Assembly: GCA_964401385.1 (NCBI GenBank) | Contig: CAYNYF010000086.1 | Span: forward strand, 1 to 18,149 | Direction: 5' to 3' | DNA: 18,149 nt | DNA from: CAYNYF01 sp964401385 | GTDB lineage: Bacteria > Planctomycetota > Phycisphaerae > SM23-33 | Shown here: one piece after another, positions 7,243-15,439 of the stretch | Numbering within the stretch: the first letter of the stretch is position 1 | How the letters are laid out: each line of letters opens with the position of its first letter | Notes under the pieces: model-generated | Seen by the model: the letters and a program-made list of their open reading frames with translations, nothing else | Told to the model about the DNA's origin: nothing | Databases searched by the model: none | Made by a program: the position numbers and the translations under genes

Positions 7243-8228
7243 CCAGCCGATACGAAACCTTTGACACGTCCAGGCTGCACCTCCGCCCGCTGCGCCAGCG
7301 CAGGCACGACATGGACGTTTCGTCCGTGCTCCAGGTCGGGCAGGTCGATCAGCCCTTCGCCCACGACGCCCTGCCCGTCCTGGCCGAGCGCATCGTCGCC
7401 GCCCGCGCCGCCGGCGGGGCGGTGATGCTGATGATGGGCGCCCACGTGATCCGCGAGGGCCTGGGCCGCTACGTCATCGACCTGATGCGCCGCCGCGCGG
7501 TGGACATCGTGGCCACCAACGGCGCCGGCGTGATCCACGACTACGAGCTGGCCCTGATCGGGGCGACGAGCGAGAGCGTTGCCGACTACGTTCGCGTGGG
7601 CCAGTTCGGCCTGTGGCGCGAGACCGGGCGCATCAACGAGATCGTCTCCGCCGCCGCGGCCGAGGGGCTGGGCCTGGGCGAGGCCGTCGGCCGGGAAATC
7701 CTCCGGGGCCAATACCCCCATCGCGACGTCAGCGTTCTCGCGGCCGGGTATGAGCTGGGCGTGCCGGTGACGGTCCACGTCGGCATCGGCTACGACATCA
7801 TTCACGAGCATCCCAACTTCGACGCCGCCGCCACCGGCGCCGCCAGCGGGCGCGATTTCCTGATCTTCGCCCGCAAGGTCGAGTCGCTCGAAGGCGGCGT
7901 GCTGCTGTGCTTCGGCTCGGCGGTGATGGGCCCGGAGGTGTACCTGAAGGCCTTGTCCATGGCCCGCAACGTCGCCGCCCAGGCCGGCCGCGAAATCCGC
8001 CACTTCACCACGGCCGTGGTCGACCTGCTGCCGCTTCCGCCGGACCTGACCGCCACCCCGCCCAAGACCGACCCGGCCTACTACTACCGTCCGCTGAAGA
8101 CCATCCTCATCCGCACGGTCGCCGACGGCGGGCAGAGCTTCTACGTTCGGGGCCGTCACCGGGCGGTGCTGCCGGCGCTGCACAAGGAGATCGTCTCCCG
8201 CCTGGACGGCCCGGGGCCCGCGCCATGA
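7239..8228 (+). CDS. Deoxyhypusine-synthase-like protein of unknown function
   Basis: The product is a 329-aa protein with no obvious signal peptide. Several blocks follow the order seen in deoxyhypusine synthases: GAHVIREGLGRYVIDLMRRR (from residue 67) resembles the SSGxRDxI segment, VDIVATNGAGVIHDYE (about 88-103) resembles the VTTAGGxEED segment, GRINEIV resembles NRIGN, VPVTVHVGIGYDII resembles IPVFSPALTDGSLGD, and LLCFGSAVMGPEV (about 222-234) aligns with the GGGVVKHH segment. Met230-Gly231 stand where the catalytic lysine lies, so normal hypusine transfer is unlikely; bacteria also lack the usual eIF5A substrate. The likely role is an NAD-binding enzyme with another substrate, possibly sugar-related. 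It is coupled by ATGA overlaps to HAD upstream and PfkB downstream. The family assignment is from memory of motifs. Confidence 0.6.
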   Translation: MTSRYETFDTSRLHLRPLRQRRHDMDVSSVLQVGQVDQPFAHDALPVLAERIVAARAAGGAVMLMMGAHVIREGLGRYVIDLMRRRAVDIVATNGAGVIHDYELALIGATSESVADYVRVGQFGLWRETGRINEIVSAAAAEGLGLGEAVGREILRGQYPHRDVSVLAAGYELGVPVTVHVGIGYDIIHEHPNFDAAATGAASGRDFLIFARKVESLEGGVLLCFGSAVMGPEVYLKALSMARNVAAQAGREIRHFTTAVVDLLPLPPDLTATPPKTDPAYYYRPLKTILIRTVADGGQSFYVRGRHRAVLPALHKEIVSRLDGPGPAP

Positions 8229-9244
8229 ACCGGCAGCGCTTCGAACAAATCACCGGCGCGTACGGGCGGCTGAAGGTCGTGGTCGCGGGGGATTTCTGCC
8301 TGGACCGCTACCTGCACGTGGATGCGTCTCTGAAGGAGCGTTCGCTGGAGACGAACCTGCCGGCCCACCAGGTGGTCCGGGTCCGGCCGCAGCCCGGGGG
8401 GGCGGGAACCGTGCTGACCAACGTGCTGGCCCTGGCCCCGGCCGAGGCGCGGGCGGTCGGCTTTTGCGGCCAAGACGGCGAGGGCTACGAGCTGCTGCGC
8501 GCCCTGCGGGCCCTCGGGGCGAATCTGGATTCCTTCTGCCGCACTCGCCGGCGGACGACCTTCACCTACACCAAGCCGCTGCTGATGCGGCCGGGCCGGT
8601 CGCCGGAGGAGCTGAGCCGGCTGGACATACGGGACCGAACGCCCACGCCGGCCGGGCTGGTCAAGAGGATCATCGCCAAGCTTCACTCCGCCGCGGCCGA
8701 CGCCGACGCGGTTGTCCTGCTGGAGCAGGTCACCGAGAGCCGCAACGGGGTGCTCTCGCCGCCGGTCAAGCAGGCCGTCGCCGAGCTGGGGCGGCAGGCC
8801 GGCGGCAAGGTCTTCCTGGCCGACAGCCGCTGCGAGCCGGGAGGGTTCGCCAACGTCCACCTGAAGGTCAATCGCCAGGAGCTGCGCCGCCACTTCGCGG
8901 ACGAAACCTCCGACCCCGAGGCCCTCGCCCGGCGCTGGTCGGGCCAGACCAACCGGTACGTCTTCGCGACGCTCGGGGCCGACGGACTCCTCGGCGCCGC
9001 CCCGGACGGGCAAGTCCACCGCGCCGCCGGAATCAGGCGGGAAGGCCCGATCGACGTCGTCGGCGCCGGCGACGCCGTCTCGGCGCATCTGGCGATGGCG
9101 CTGGCGGCGGGGGCGTCGCTGCCCGAGGCCGTCGAGCTGGCCAACCTCGCCGGCAGTATCGTCGTCGGAAAGATCGGCACCACCGGCACCGCCACCATCG
9201 CCGAATTGGCCGGAGCCCTGGGACAGACGGGCCGGGACTTGTAG
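8225..9244 (+). CDS. PfkB-family sugar kinase, HldE/RfaE N-domain-like
   Basis: The product is 339 aa with a ribokinase/PfkB fold. The N-terminus LKVVVAGDFCLDRYLHVD matches the opening strand of heptose-7-phosphate kinases (VVGDxxLDRY), RPQPGGAGTVLTNVLAL (about 58-74) is the sugar-binding GGA-N region, and IDVVGAGDAVSAHLA near the C-terminus holds the DxxGAGD motif with catalytic base Asp283. No adenylyltransferase domain follows, so it is not a bifunctional HldE. Likely reaction: ATP-dependent phosphorylation of a sugar or sugar phosphate in the cytoplasm. ATG 8225 overlaps the previous stop by 4 nt, which makes HAD, the DHS-like protein and the kinase one translationally coupled unit. A heptose substrate is possible from the resemblance but not shown. 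Confidence 0.88.
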   Translation: MNRQRFEQITGAYGRLKVVVAGDFCLDRYLHVDASLKERSLETNLPAHQVVRVRPQPGGAGTVLTNVLALAPAEARAVGFCGQDGEGYELLRALRALGANLDSFCRTRRRTTFTYTKPLLMRPGRSPEELSRLDIRDRTPTPAGLVKRIIAKLHSAAADADAVVLLEQVTESRNGVLSPPVKQAVAELGRQAGGKVFLADSRCEPGGFANVHLKVNRQELRRHFADETSDPEALARRWSGQTNRYVFATLGADGLLGAAPDGQVHRAAGIRREGPIDVVGAGDAVSAHLAMALAAGASLPEAVELANLAGSIVVGKIGTTGTATIAELAGALGQTGRDL

Positions 9245-9254
9245 AGAAACCATC

Positions 9255-10871
9255 ATGGACGGTCAGTACAAGCTATTCTGGGGCGACAGCCACTCCAATC
9301 TGCACCTGGTGATGCCGGGTTTTCAGGAGGCGCACTTCCCGGCCGCTGGGGCAACGGACACCAACCTTCCGCGCGAGGTTGCGGCCGACCTGGACGCGGC
9401 GCTGGAGCACGCCCAGGCCGTGCTGGACTTCTGGCCCATCGCCTACTACCCGTACACGTACCGACTGGAGAAGGGCTTCCGCGTGGAGGGCTGGCGGGAC
9501 GAGCGGGAGCTGGCCGTGGCGTGGCGGGCGATCTGCGCCCTGGCGGCCTCGGGCAACCGCGACGACGAATTGGTGATCTTCCCGGGCTTCGAGTGGCAGG
9601 GCGACAACCGTCACGGCGACCACAACGTCTTTTTCCTCACCGACCACCCGCCCCTGCTGGAGGTGCCGACGCTGCCGGAGCTGTACGCCGAGATTCGCCG
9701 CCGCGGGCTCAAGGCGCTGGTCATACCCCACCACACGGCCTACCGCACCGGCTTCCGGGGCAAGGACTGGGGCGTCCACGACGAGCAGCTCTCGCCGTTC
9801 GCGGAGATCTTCTCGAGCCACGGCTGCAGCGAGTCAGACGAAGAATGGATCGGTCTGCGGCGCAACTGGCACATGGGACCGGGCGTCTCCGGCGGCGCGA
9901 TTGAAGACGGCCTCGACCGCGGGATCCGCGTGGGGATCATCGCCTCCACGGACGAGCACAACGCCACCCCCGGCACCTACGGCTGCGGGCTGATGGGCTG
10001 CTACGCGCGGGCGCTGACCCGCCAGGCGCTGTGGGAGGCCTTTCAGGCCCGGCGGGTCTACGGCGTCACGGGCGACCGCATCCGCCTGGACTTCAGCGTC
10101 GAAGGCGTGCCGATGGGCGGGGCGATCGCCAGGTCCGGCCCCGTTCGGACGCTCACGCGCGTCCGCGGTTGCGACGCCATCGACCGCATCGAGCTGCTGC
10201 GGAACAACCGCCCGATCGCCGCCCACTGCCACGGCGGCACGTGGACGCCCCCGGCCGGCGGGGGGCGCATCCGCGCCAAGCTCCGAGTCGAGGTGGGATG
10301 GGGGCCGAAGCGCGAGGATCTTGCGGACGTGCCCCCGCGGCAGTGGAGCGGCCGCATTCAGGTGCCCGACGGCGCGGTGCTCTCGGCCGAGCCTTGCTGG
10401 AGGCGGCGCGGACAGCGGCTCGGCAGCCCTGACGGCGGGCAGTGCGACTTCGGCTTCGTCACGACCTCCAGTCCGCCGCCGCACGGAGGCGTGCCCACCG
10501 AGGCGGTGATCTTCGAGATCGAGGCCAGACCGCAGGACACACTCCGGCTGGAGCTCAACGGCAAGACCGTCACCATGACTCTGGGCGAGGCCATGGCCGG
10601 CTCGCAGATCGTGAGCTTCATGGACGAGGCCAAGGCGCTGGTCCGCCGGACGTACGGGATCGACTCCGACGCGCTGTTCCGAACCGACCGAGTCTACTTC
10701 TACAGCTACAAGGCCAAGATCCACCGGGCCGTCCCCGACGAGGGCCTGACCGCGGAGCTGGTCTACACAGACGCCGACCCGCCGGGCGGGGTGAATCATT
10801 ATCGCGTTCGCGTCACGCAGCGGAACGGGCAGGTCGCGTGGTCGAGCCCGGTATGGGTCCAGAACGGGTAA
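9255..10871 (+). CDS. DUF3604 / PHP-type metallohydrolase
   Basis: The product is a 538-aa protein. The N-terminus LFWGDSHSNLH (Asp11, His13, His17) is the signature of DUF3604 and PHP-like metal sites, followed by further ligands in FPGFEWQG, IPHHTAYR (His159-His160), FSSHGCSE (His189) and STDEHN (Asp233, His235). Residues about 270-538 are beta-rich (GxPMGG, RxRxxRGCDAIDRIELLRNN, YYRVRVTQ-like end) and look like the C-terminal sandwich domains of the family. Family members are thought to be metal-dependent hydrolases, but physiological substrates are poorly known. No signal peptide is visible. It starts 10 nt after the kinase stop, in the same operon, with a weak SD (AGAGAAA). Confidence 0.82.
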   Translation: MDGQYKLFWGDSHSNLHLVMPGFQEAHFPAAGATDTNLPREVAADLDAALEHAQAVLDFWPIAYYPYTYRLEKGFRVEGWRDERELAVAWRAICALAASGNRDDELVIFPGFEWQGDNRHGDHNVFFLTDHPPLLEVPTLPELYAEIRRRGLKALVIPHHTAYRTGFRGKDWGVHDEQLSPFAEIFSSHGCSESDEEWIGLRRNWHMGPGVSGGAIEDGLDRGIRVGIIASTDEHNATPGTYGCGLMGCYARALTRQALWEAFQARRVYGVTGDRIRLDFSVEGVPMGGAIARSGPVRTLTRVRGCDAIDRIELLRNNRPIAAHCHGGTWTPPAGGGRIRAKLRVEVGWGPKREDLADVPPRQWSGRIQVPDGAVLSAEPCWRRRGQRLGSPDGGQCDFGFVTTSSPPPHGGVPTEAVIFEIEARPQDTLRLELNGKTVTMTLGEAMAGSQIVSFMDEAKALVRRTYGIDSDALFRTDRVYFYSYKAKIHRAVPDEGLTAELVYTDADPPGGVNHYRVRVTQRNGQVAWSSPVWVQNG

Positions 10872-10897
10872 TCGGAAGCAGTGATGGAGGCGAACCG

Positions 10898-11812
10898 GTG
10901 ACGAAGCGCCTGGCCATCGAGATCGGCGGCACGAAGCTCCAGGCGGCCGTGGGCGACGCCGAGGGGAAAATCTCGGACGTTCGGCGCTGCCCCGTGCCGC
11001 CGGGCTCGGACGCCGGAGACATCCGCCGCCTGCTGGTGAGTCTGGTCCGGCCGCTCGCCCGCGCGCGCGGCATGGAGCGCGTCGGCATCGGCTTCGGCGG
11101 CCCGGTGGACGCCGAGGGCGGGCGGATCGTGCGGAGCTTTCACGTTGCCGGCTGGGACGGCTTCGGCCTGCGGGAGTGGGCCGAGGGGCAGTTCGGCCTG
11201 CCTTGCGTCATCGAGAACGACACCAACTGCGGCGCCCTGGCCGAGGCCCGCGCGGGCGCCGGCGCGGGGGCGAAGGTGGTCTTCTACACCAACGTCGGCA
11301 GCGGCATCGGCGGGGGCATCGTGATCGACGGCAAGCTTTACCGCCGGCCCCTGGGCGCCGCCGAGATCGGCCACACCCGGCTGTGGGACGCCCGCTCGGG
11401 CGAATACGTCATCGTGGAGAAGCTTTGCAGCGGCTGGTCGATCGGGCGGATGGCCCGCGAGCAGGCGGCCGAGGGCGGAATGCCGAAAGTGCTGCAACTG
11501 GCCGGCGGGGACGCAGAGGCCATCACCGCCGAGCACGTCGGCCGAGCGGCCGGCGCGGGCGAGGCGGCCGCCGTCGATCTCATCGCCGCCGCCGCCGGCA
11601 ACTTCGCCGTGGCCCTGTGCAACGTCATCGCCCTGATCAGCCCGGACAGGATCGTCGTCGGCGGGGGCGTCTCGCTGATGGGCGAGGCGTTCTTCCGCCC
11701 GCTGCGGGAGGCGGTCGCCCGGCAGGCCTTCGGACCCTACGCCGGTCGCTATCAGATCGTGCCGGCGGCGCTGGACGAAAACGTCGTCCTGGTCGGGGCG
11801 CTGCTGCTATGA
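10898..11812 (+). CDS. ROK-family sugar kinase lacking the zinc motif
   Basis: The product is 304 aa. The N-terminal phosphate loop IEIGGTKLQAAV, ENDTNCGALAEA with catalytic Asp108, TNVGSGIGGGIVIDGKLYRR, and AEIGHTRL (Glu156, His159) define a ROK sugar kinase such as glucokinase, N-acetylmannosamine kinase or fructokinase. The usual CxCGxxGCxE zinc-binding run after the GH motif is absent; the sequence there is WDARSGEYVIVEKLCSGW with a single Cys. VGGGVSLMGEAFF near the C-terminus closes the ATP site. The start is GTG 10898, preceded by GGAGG at 7 nt; no other start fits the fold. It lies 26 nt after the DUF3604 gene and its stop overlaps an ATG at 11809. Likely reaction: ATP-dependent phosphorylation of a hexose or amino sugar. 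Confidence 0.88.
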   Translation: MTKRLAIEIGGTKLQAAVGDAEGKISDVRRCPVPPGSDAGDIRRLLVSLVRPLARARGMERVGIGFGGPVDAEGGRIVRSFHVAGWDGFGLREWAEGQFGLPCVIENDTNCGALAEARAGAGAGAKVVFYTNVGSGIGGGIVIDGKLYRRPLGAAEIGHTRLWDARSGEYVIVEKLCSGWSIGRMAREQAAEGGMPKVLQLAGGDAEAITAEHVGRAAGAGEAAAVDLIAAAAGNFAVALCNVIALISPDRIVVGGGVSLMGEAFFRPLREAVARQAFGPYAGRYQIVPAALDENVVLVGALLL

Positions 11813-11837
11813 TGGCGAACCGCGAGGAGCTTCGCAG

Positions 11838-13106
11838 ATGGCTGACTATGACGTGATCGTTGTCGGCGGCGGGCCGGCGGGCATCTGCGCCGCCGCCCAG
11901 GCCGCCGGTGCTGGCGCCAAGACGCTCCTGGTCGAGAAAAACGGGCTGCTGGGCGGCACTCTGACTGCCGGCGGGGTGAACTTCCCGGCGTTGTTCCACG
12001 CGTGGGGCAGGCAGGTGATCGCCGGGATTGGATGGGACCTCGTTCGGCGGACCGTCGAGGAGGCCGGCGATGAGATGCCGGATTTCTCCGACCGCGGCGG
12101 TCACGCTCGCCGCCACGTCCGCGTGAACAAGGCGATCTTCGCCGCCCTGGCCGACGAGGCGATTCTGGGCGCCGGCGCGGAACTGCTCTTCCACGCCATG
12201 CCTTTCTCGGCGGCCTTTGAGGACGGCGCCTGGCGCGTCGACCTGTGCACGAAGGGAGGAGCGCGGCGCGTGCAGGCGGAGGTCCTCGTGGACTGCACCG
12301 GCGATGCCAACGTGGTCGCCCTGGCCGGACTGGAGCTTGTCCGGCACGAGCCGTCCCAGCCCGGCACCCTCGTGATGAGGTGCGGAGGCTACGACCCGGA
12401 CGGCCTCGACTACGAAGCCATCCACGCTGCGTTCCGCGAAGCCCTAAAGGCCGGGCAGATCAGGCACACCGACCTCGGCTGGCGGAAGGACGGACCTGAG
12501 GGCTTCCTGCGGCGCTTCGGCGCAAACGCGAACCACATCACCAGCGTCCGGGCCGACACCAGCGACGGGCGGACCCAGGCCGAGATCGAGGGGCGGCGGT
12601 CGATGATGCGGGCGTTCCGCTTCCTCCGCGCCCAGCCGGGCCTGGAGAACCTGCGGATCGACTACTTCGCGCCGGAGTGCGGCATACGTGAGACAGTGGT
12701 CATCCGAGGCAGGAGTACAATCACGGGGGCCGACTACACGAGCGGACGGAAGTTCGACGATGCCGTCTGCTACAGCTTCTACCCCATCGACATCCATCTC
12801 GACCACGGGGAGGGCATCGACCTTCGCGGCCTCGCCGAAGGCATCGTGCCGACGATCCCCCGCGGGGCCATGCTGCCGGCGGGCAGCGAGTTCCTCATCG
12901 TGGCCGGACGGTGCATCTCCGGCGACAAGGAGGCCCACTCGGCCTATCGCGTCGAGGCCACCTGCATGGCGACCGGTCAGGCGGCCGGGGCGATGGCGGC
13001 GCTGTCGGCCCGCGCCGGCCTTGGTCCGGAGGAGCTTCCCCTGGACGAGGTCCGCGATCTGCTCCGCAGGCACGGGGCAATCGTCCCTGGCGAGGAGGGG
13101 ACATAG
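11838..13106 (+). CDS. FAD-dependent oxidoreductase (FAD_oxidored family)
   Basis: The product is 422 aa. The N-terminal Rossmann motif is DYDVIVVGGGPAGICAAAQAAGAG (Gly10, Gly12, Gly15) with Glu33 at the end of strand 2 for ribose binding, then the LLGGTLTAGGV loop typical of the family. Further marks are VLVDCTGDANVVALAG, ECGIRETVVIRG (like the GxRexRrivG motif), FYPIDIHLDHG, and the C-terminal FAD contact RCISGDKEAHSAYRVEATCMATGQAAGAMAA. Members of this family often occur beside glycan-degradation genes; the substrate here is unknown. ATG 11838 has GAGGAG 8 nt upstream. It is the last gene of the plus-strand operon and faces the aldolase gene with only 9 nt between the stops. Confidence 0.9.
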   Translation: MADYDVIVVGGGPAGICAAAQAAGAGAKTLLVEKNGLLGGTLTAGGVNFPALFHAWGRQVIAGIGWDLVRRTVEEAGDEMPDFSDRGGHARRHVRVNKAIFAALADEAILGAGAELLFHAMPFSAAFEDGAWRVDLCTKGGARRVQAEVLVDCTGDANVVALAGLELVRHEPSQPGTLVMRCGGYDPDGLDYEAIHAAFREALKAGQIRHTDLGWRKDGPEGFLRRFGANANHITSVRADTSDGRTQAEIEGRRSMMRAFRFLRAQPGLENLRIDYFAPECGIRETVVIRGRSTITGADYTSGRKFDDAVCYSFYPIDIHLDHGEGIDLRGLAEGIVPTIPRGAMLPAGSEFLIVAGRCISGDKEAHSAYRVEATCMATGQAAGAMAALSARAGLGPEELPLDEVRDLLRRHGAIVPGEEGT

Positions 13107-13120
13107 GCGCCGGGCCTATG
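13102..13120. terminator. Dyad between convergent stop codons, possible bidirectional terminator
   Basis: CATAGGC (13102-13108) and GCCTATG (13114-13120) form a perfect 7-bp inverted repeat with a 5-nt loop. The TAG of the oxidoreductase and, on the other strand, the TAG of the aldolase both lie inside the arms. There is no T-tract on either side, so intrinsic termination would be weak. Confidence 0.45.
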
Positions 13121-14192
13121 CCAGCCATTCGTCCAGGTGCTCGGCGACGAACTCGTCGTCGATGAGGTGGGGATAGTCGCGGCGGACGCGCTGGATCTGC
13201 TCGGCCTGACCCGCCGAGAGCGTCTCGCCGGCGTCCAGGCAGCGCGGCGAGGCCAGCAGCCCCTGGCCGTGGAGGACGTGCTGGATTCCGGCGATGCAGC
13301 CGGCGAAGTCGTTGGCGACGTCGAACAGGGCGGCGTTGCCGTCGGTGACCTGCGCCGCCAGTGTCAGCAGGTCCGGCGGGATCGCCTCGGATTCCTCGGC
13401 GATGCTCCGCACGCGGGTGAACGTCTCCGCCGCCCGGCGCGTCCAGACGGCCCAGTGGCCCAGCAGCCCGCCGACGATCCGCTGAGAGACGCCTTGCCCG
13501 CCCGCCTTCACCTCAAACCGCGTCAGCAGGTCCGCGATGATGTTGTCGTCGTTGCCGGTGTACAGGGCAATCTCGCCGGCGCGCCCGGCGGCGGCGACGC
13601 CGCGAACCACGTCCAGCGTGTCGTACCGGTTGAACGGGGCGATCTTGACGGCCAGGACGTTCGGGATTTCGGCGAAGCCCGACCAGAAGTCAAACCCCAG
13701 CCGCCGCCCGCCGACCGCCCGCTGGAGATAGAAGCCGAAGATCGGCATGAGCCTGGCCACCTGGCGGCAGTGCTCGACCAGCTCGTCGGTCCCGCCGGCG
13801 GCGAAGGCGGCCAGCGAAACCAAGCCGGCGTGGTAGCCCATTCCCGCGGCCAGGTCCGCCTCGCGTACCGCTTGGTCGGTCTTGCCGCACACCCCGGCGA
13901 TGCGCAGGAGCCTCGGCCCGCCGGCCCGCTCAATCTCATCGAGCGCATCGGCCGCACATTGCAGCACGGGCTTGAGCAGCATCACGCCGAAGTCGCGAAT
14001 GGCAAACTGCGTGGTGTGGACGCCCACGGCCACGCCGCCCGCGCCGGCGGCGGCATAGTACCGCGTCAGCGCCCGCTGGCGCCGCTCGTCGAGCCTGCCC
14101 TCGCTCGTCAGGGCCAGCGGATGGGCCGGGATGAGCAGGCCGCCCCCCACCGCTGCGGCGACCCACTTTTCCGGCATGGGATATTCGGGCAT
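13116..14192 (-). CDS. DapA/NanA-family (dihydrodipicolinate synthase-like) aldolase
   Basis: The product is 358 aa, somewhat longer than the usual 290-300. Tyr155 in FGFYLQRAVGG and Schiff-base Lys183 in VLAVKIAPFNRYDT are separated by 28 residues, exactly as Tyr133 and Lys161 in E. coli DapA. The N-terminal half has AAGAGGVAVGVHTTQF in place of the GTTGE loop, so the pyruvate-binding threonines are altered in context and the substrate is probably not that of DapA. It may be an aldolase or dehydratase for a sugar acid (inference). The start ATG 14192 has GGAG about 7 nt upstream. It is the second gene after the epimerase, 21 nt downstream of it, on the minus strand. Confidence 0.87.
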   Translation of the reverse strand: MPEYPMPEKWVAAAVGGGLLIPAHPLALTSEGRLDERRQRALTRYYAAAGAGGVAVGVHTTQFAIRDFGVMLLKPVLQCAADALDEIERAGGPRLLRIAGVCGKTDQAVREADLAAGMGYHAGLVSLAAFAAGGTDELVEHCRQVARLMPIFGFYLQRAVGGRRLGFDFWSGFAEIPNVLAVKIAPFNRYDTLDVVRGVAAAGRAGEIALYTGNDDNIIADLLTRFEVKAGGQGVSQRIVGGLLGHWAVWTRRAAETFTRVRSIAEESEAIPPDLLTLAAQVTDGNAALFDVANDFAGCIAGIQHVLHGQGLLASPRCLDAGETLSAGQAEQIQRVRRDYPHLIDDEFVAEHLDEWLA

Positions 14193-14213
14193 CGTTTACT
14201 CCGTCCCGGCGGC

Positions 14214-15269
14214 TCAGTATTTGCCGTCGCGCGTCTGAAAGTGCGTGGGCTTTCCCAGCGTCCGCCCGCCGCCGGCGACCCAGCGGGCCGTCCACTCCAG
14301 CACCCGATCGATGGGCACGGACGGCTCGCCCAGCAGCTTGTGCGCCGCCGACGCGTCCGACAGAAGGGCCGTGTCCGCCTCCAGGCCGGTGAATCGGACT
14401 TTCCTGCCCATCAGCTCCCCCAGGCGCTGGGCGACCTGCCGCAGGGAGAGCTTCTCGACGCCGGTCAGGTTGATCGCCAGCGCCGGGCAGGCCGCGTGCT
14501 CCAGCAGCCGCAGGACCGCGGCGTTGACGTCCCCCTGCCAGATCACGTTGAAATACCCCATCGCCAGGTCGACCTCCCTGCCGGCCAGGACGTCCTCCGC
14601 CAGATCCACCAGCACGCCGTAGCGCATCTCCACGGAGTAGTTCAGCCGCAGCAGGACCATCCGCGTCCCGTACCTCGAGCAGCAGTACTCCAGCACGCGC
14701 TCGCGGGCGACGCAGGAGTTGGAGTATTCCCCCGGCGGCGTCAGCGGGTCCGACTCCACCGAGCCGGACGAGCCCGCCGGAACGAGGTCGTACACGCAGC
14801 CGGTGGAGAAAGCCACCATCCGGGCGTCGCGGTAGCGCCGGGCGACGTAGGCGGGAATCAGGGAGTTGACCGCCCAGGTCAGGGCGGGCTGATCGCTCGT
14901 GCCGAACTTCATGCCGACCATGTAGACGACGTTCTCCGCCGCCGGCAATGCGCCGACCGCGTCCGGGTCCAGCAGGTCCGCGCGAACCGTCTCGGCCCCG
15001 AGCCGCTGAAGCGCCTGGCGGAGCGACGGGTCGTCGAACCGGTCGATCACCATGATCTTCCGGTCGGTTCCGGCCTGCTGGCGGGCCCGGCAGGCCATCG
15101 CCGTCAGCGACGGCCCGATCTTGCCGGCCCCGCCCACGATCGCCAGATCGCCATCGAGCCGGCCGAAAAGCTCCACCACCTCTTTCGTCGGCCGGCCGAG
15201 AAGCTCCTCCAGCTCCTCGACGGTGTCGATCCGGTCGGGGAAATCGCTGGCTGTGCGCGCCGCGTCCAT
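14214..15269 (-). CDS. NAD-dependent epimerase/dehydratase-like protein with altered YxxxK
   Basis: The product is 351 aa. The extended SDR Rossmann motif is AIVGGAGKIGPS (Gly46-Gly52), followed by VIDRFDD at the end of strand 2, VRADLLDP, ENVVYMVGMKFG, and FSTGCVYDLVP in the place of the catalytic Ser strand. The catalytic Tyr182 is present in GEYSNSCVARE, but the lysine of YxxxK is Cys186. The N-terminal 40 residues (VEELEELLGRPTKEVVELFGRLDGD) are an extra helical segment. The start ATG 15269 is preferred; TTG 15305 would add 12 residues. The SD is weak (AAGAA). It is upstream of and probably co-transcribed with the aldolase. Likely acts on a sugar or sugar acid; the altered lysine makes the chemistry uncertain. 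Confidence 0.82.
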   Translation of the reverse strand: MDAARTASDFPDRIDTVEELEELLGRPTKEVVELFGRLDGDLAIVGGAGKIGPSLTAMACRARQQAGTDRKIMVIDRFDDPSLRQALQRLGAETVRADLLDPDAVGALPAAENVVYMVGMKFGTSDQPALTWAVNSLIPAYVARRYRDARMVAFSTGCVYDLVPAGSSGSVESDPLTPPGEYSNSCVARERVLEYCCSRYGTRMVLLRLNYSVEMRYGVLVDLAEDVLAGREVDLAMGYFNVIWQGDVNAAVLRLLEHAACPALAINLTGVEKLSLRQVAQRLGELMGRKVRFTGLEADTALLSDASAAHKLLGEPSVPIDRVLEWTARWVAGGGRTLGKPTHFQTRDGKY

Positions 15270-15411
15270 GCCGGCATTCTTAACCGGCGTCCGGCCGGGT
15301 TGCAAGCTCCGCCCGCATCAGGGCCAAACCGTCAAAGCGGTGCGCGTCCGCCGGGCACGCCGTTCGAGCTGTTCGGCGGGATCAAGCGGCACGTGCTGCG
15401 GGCCGTCGGGC

Positions 15412-15427
15412 GACGGCGCGTGAAAGA
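15412..15427 (-). terminator. Weak hairpin after the P1-nuclease-like gene
   Basis: GCCGTC (15412-15417) and GACGGC (15422-15427) pair perfectly around a 4-nt loop, 12 nt beyond the stop of the minus-strand nuclease gene. No T-tract follows on the minus strand. It could slow or end transcription from that gene before the epimerase. Confidence 0.3.
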
Positions 15428-15439
15428 GGCGGCGCGGTT

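Noticed and set aside
11809..11856. 15-codon ORF beginning at the ROK stop codon and ending inside the oxidoreductase gene
   Set aside because: It could aid translational coupling, but it has no SD of its own and may be chance from the ATGATG overlap. The GAGGAG it contains serves ATG 11838.
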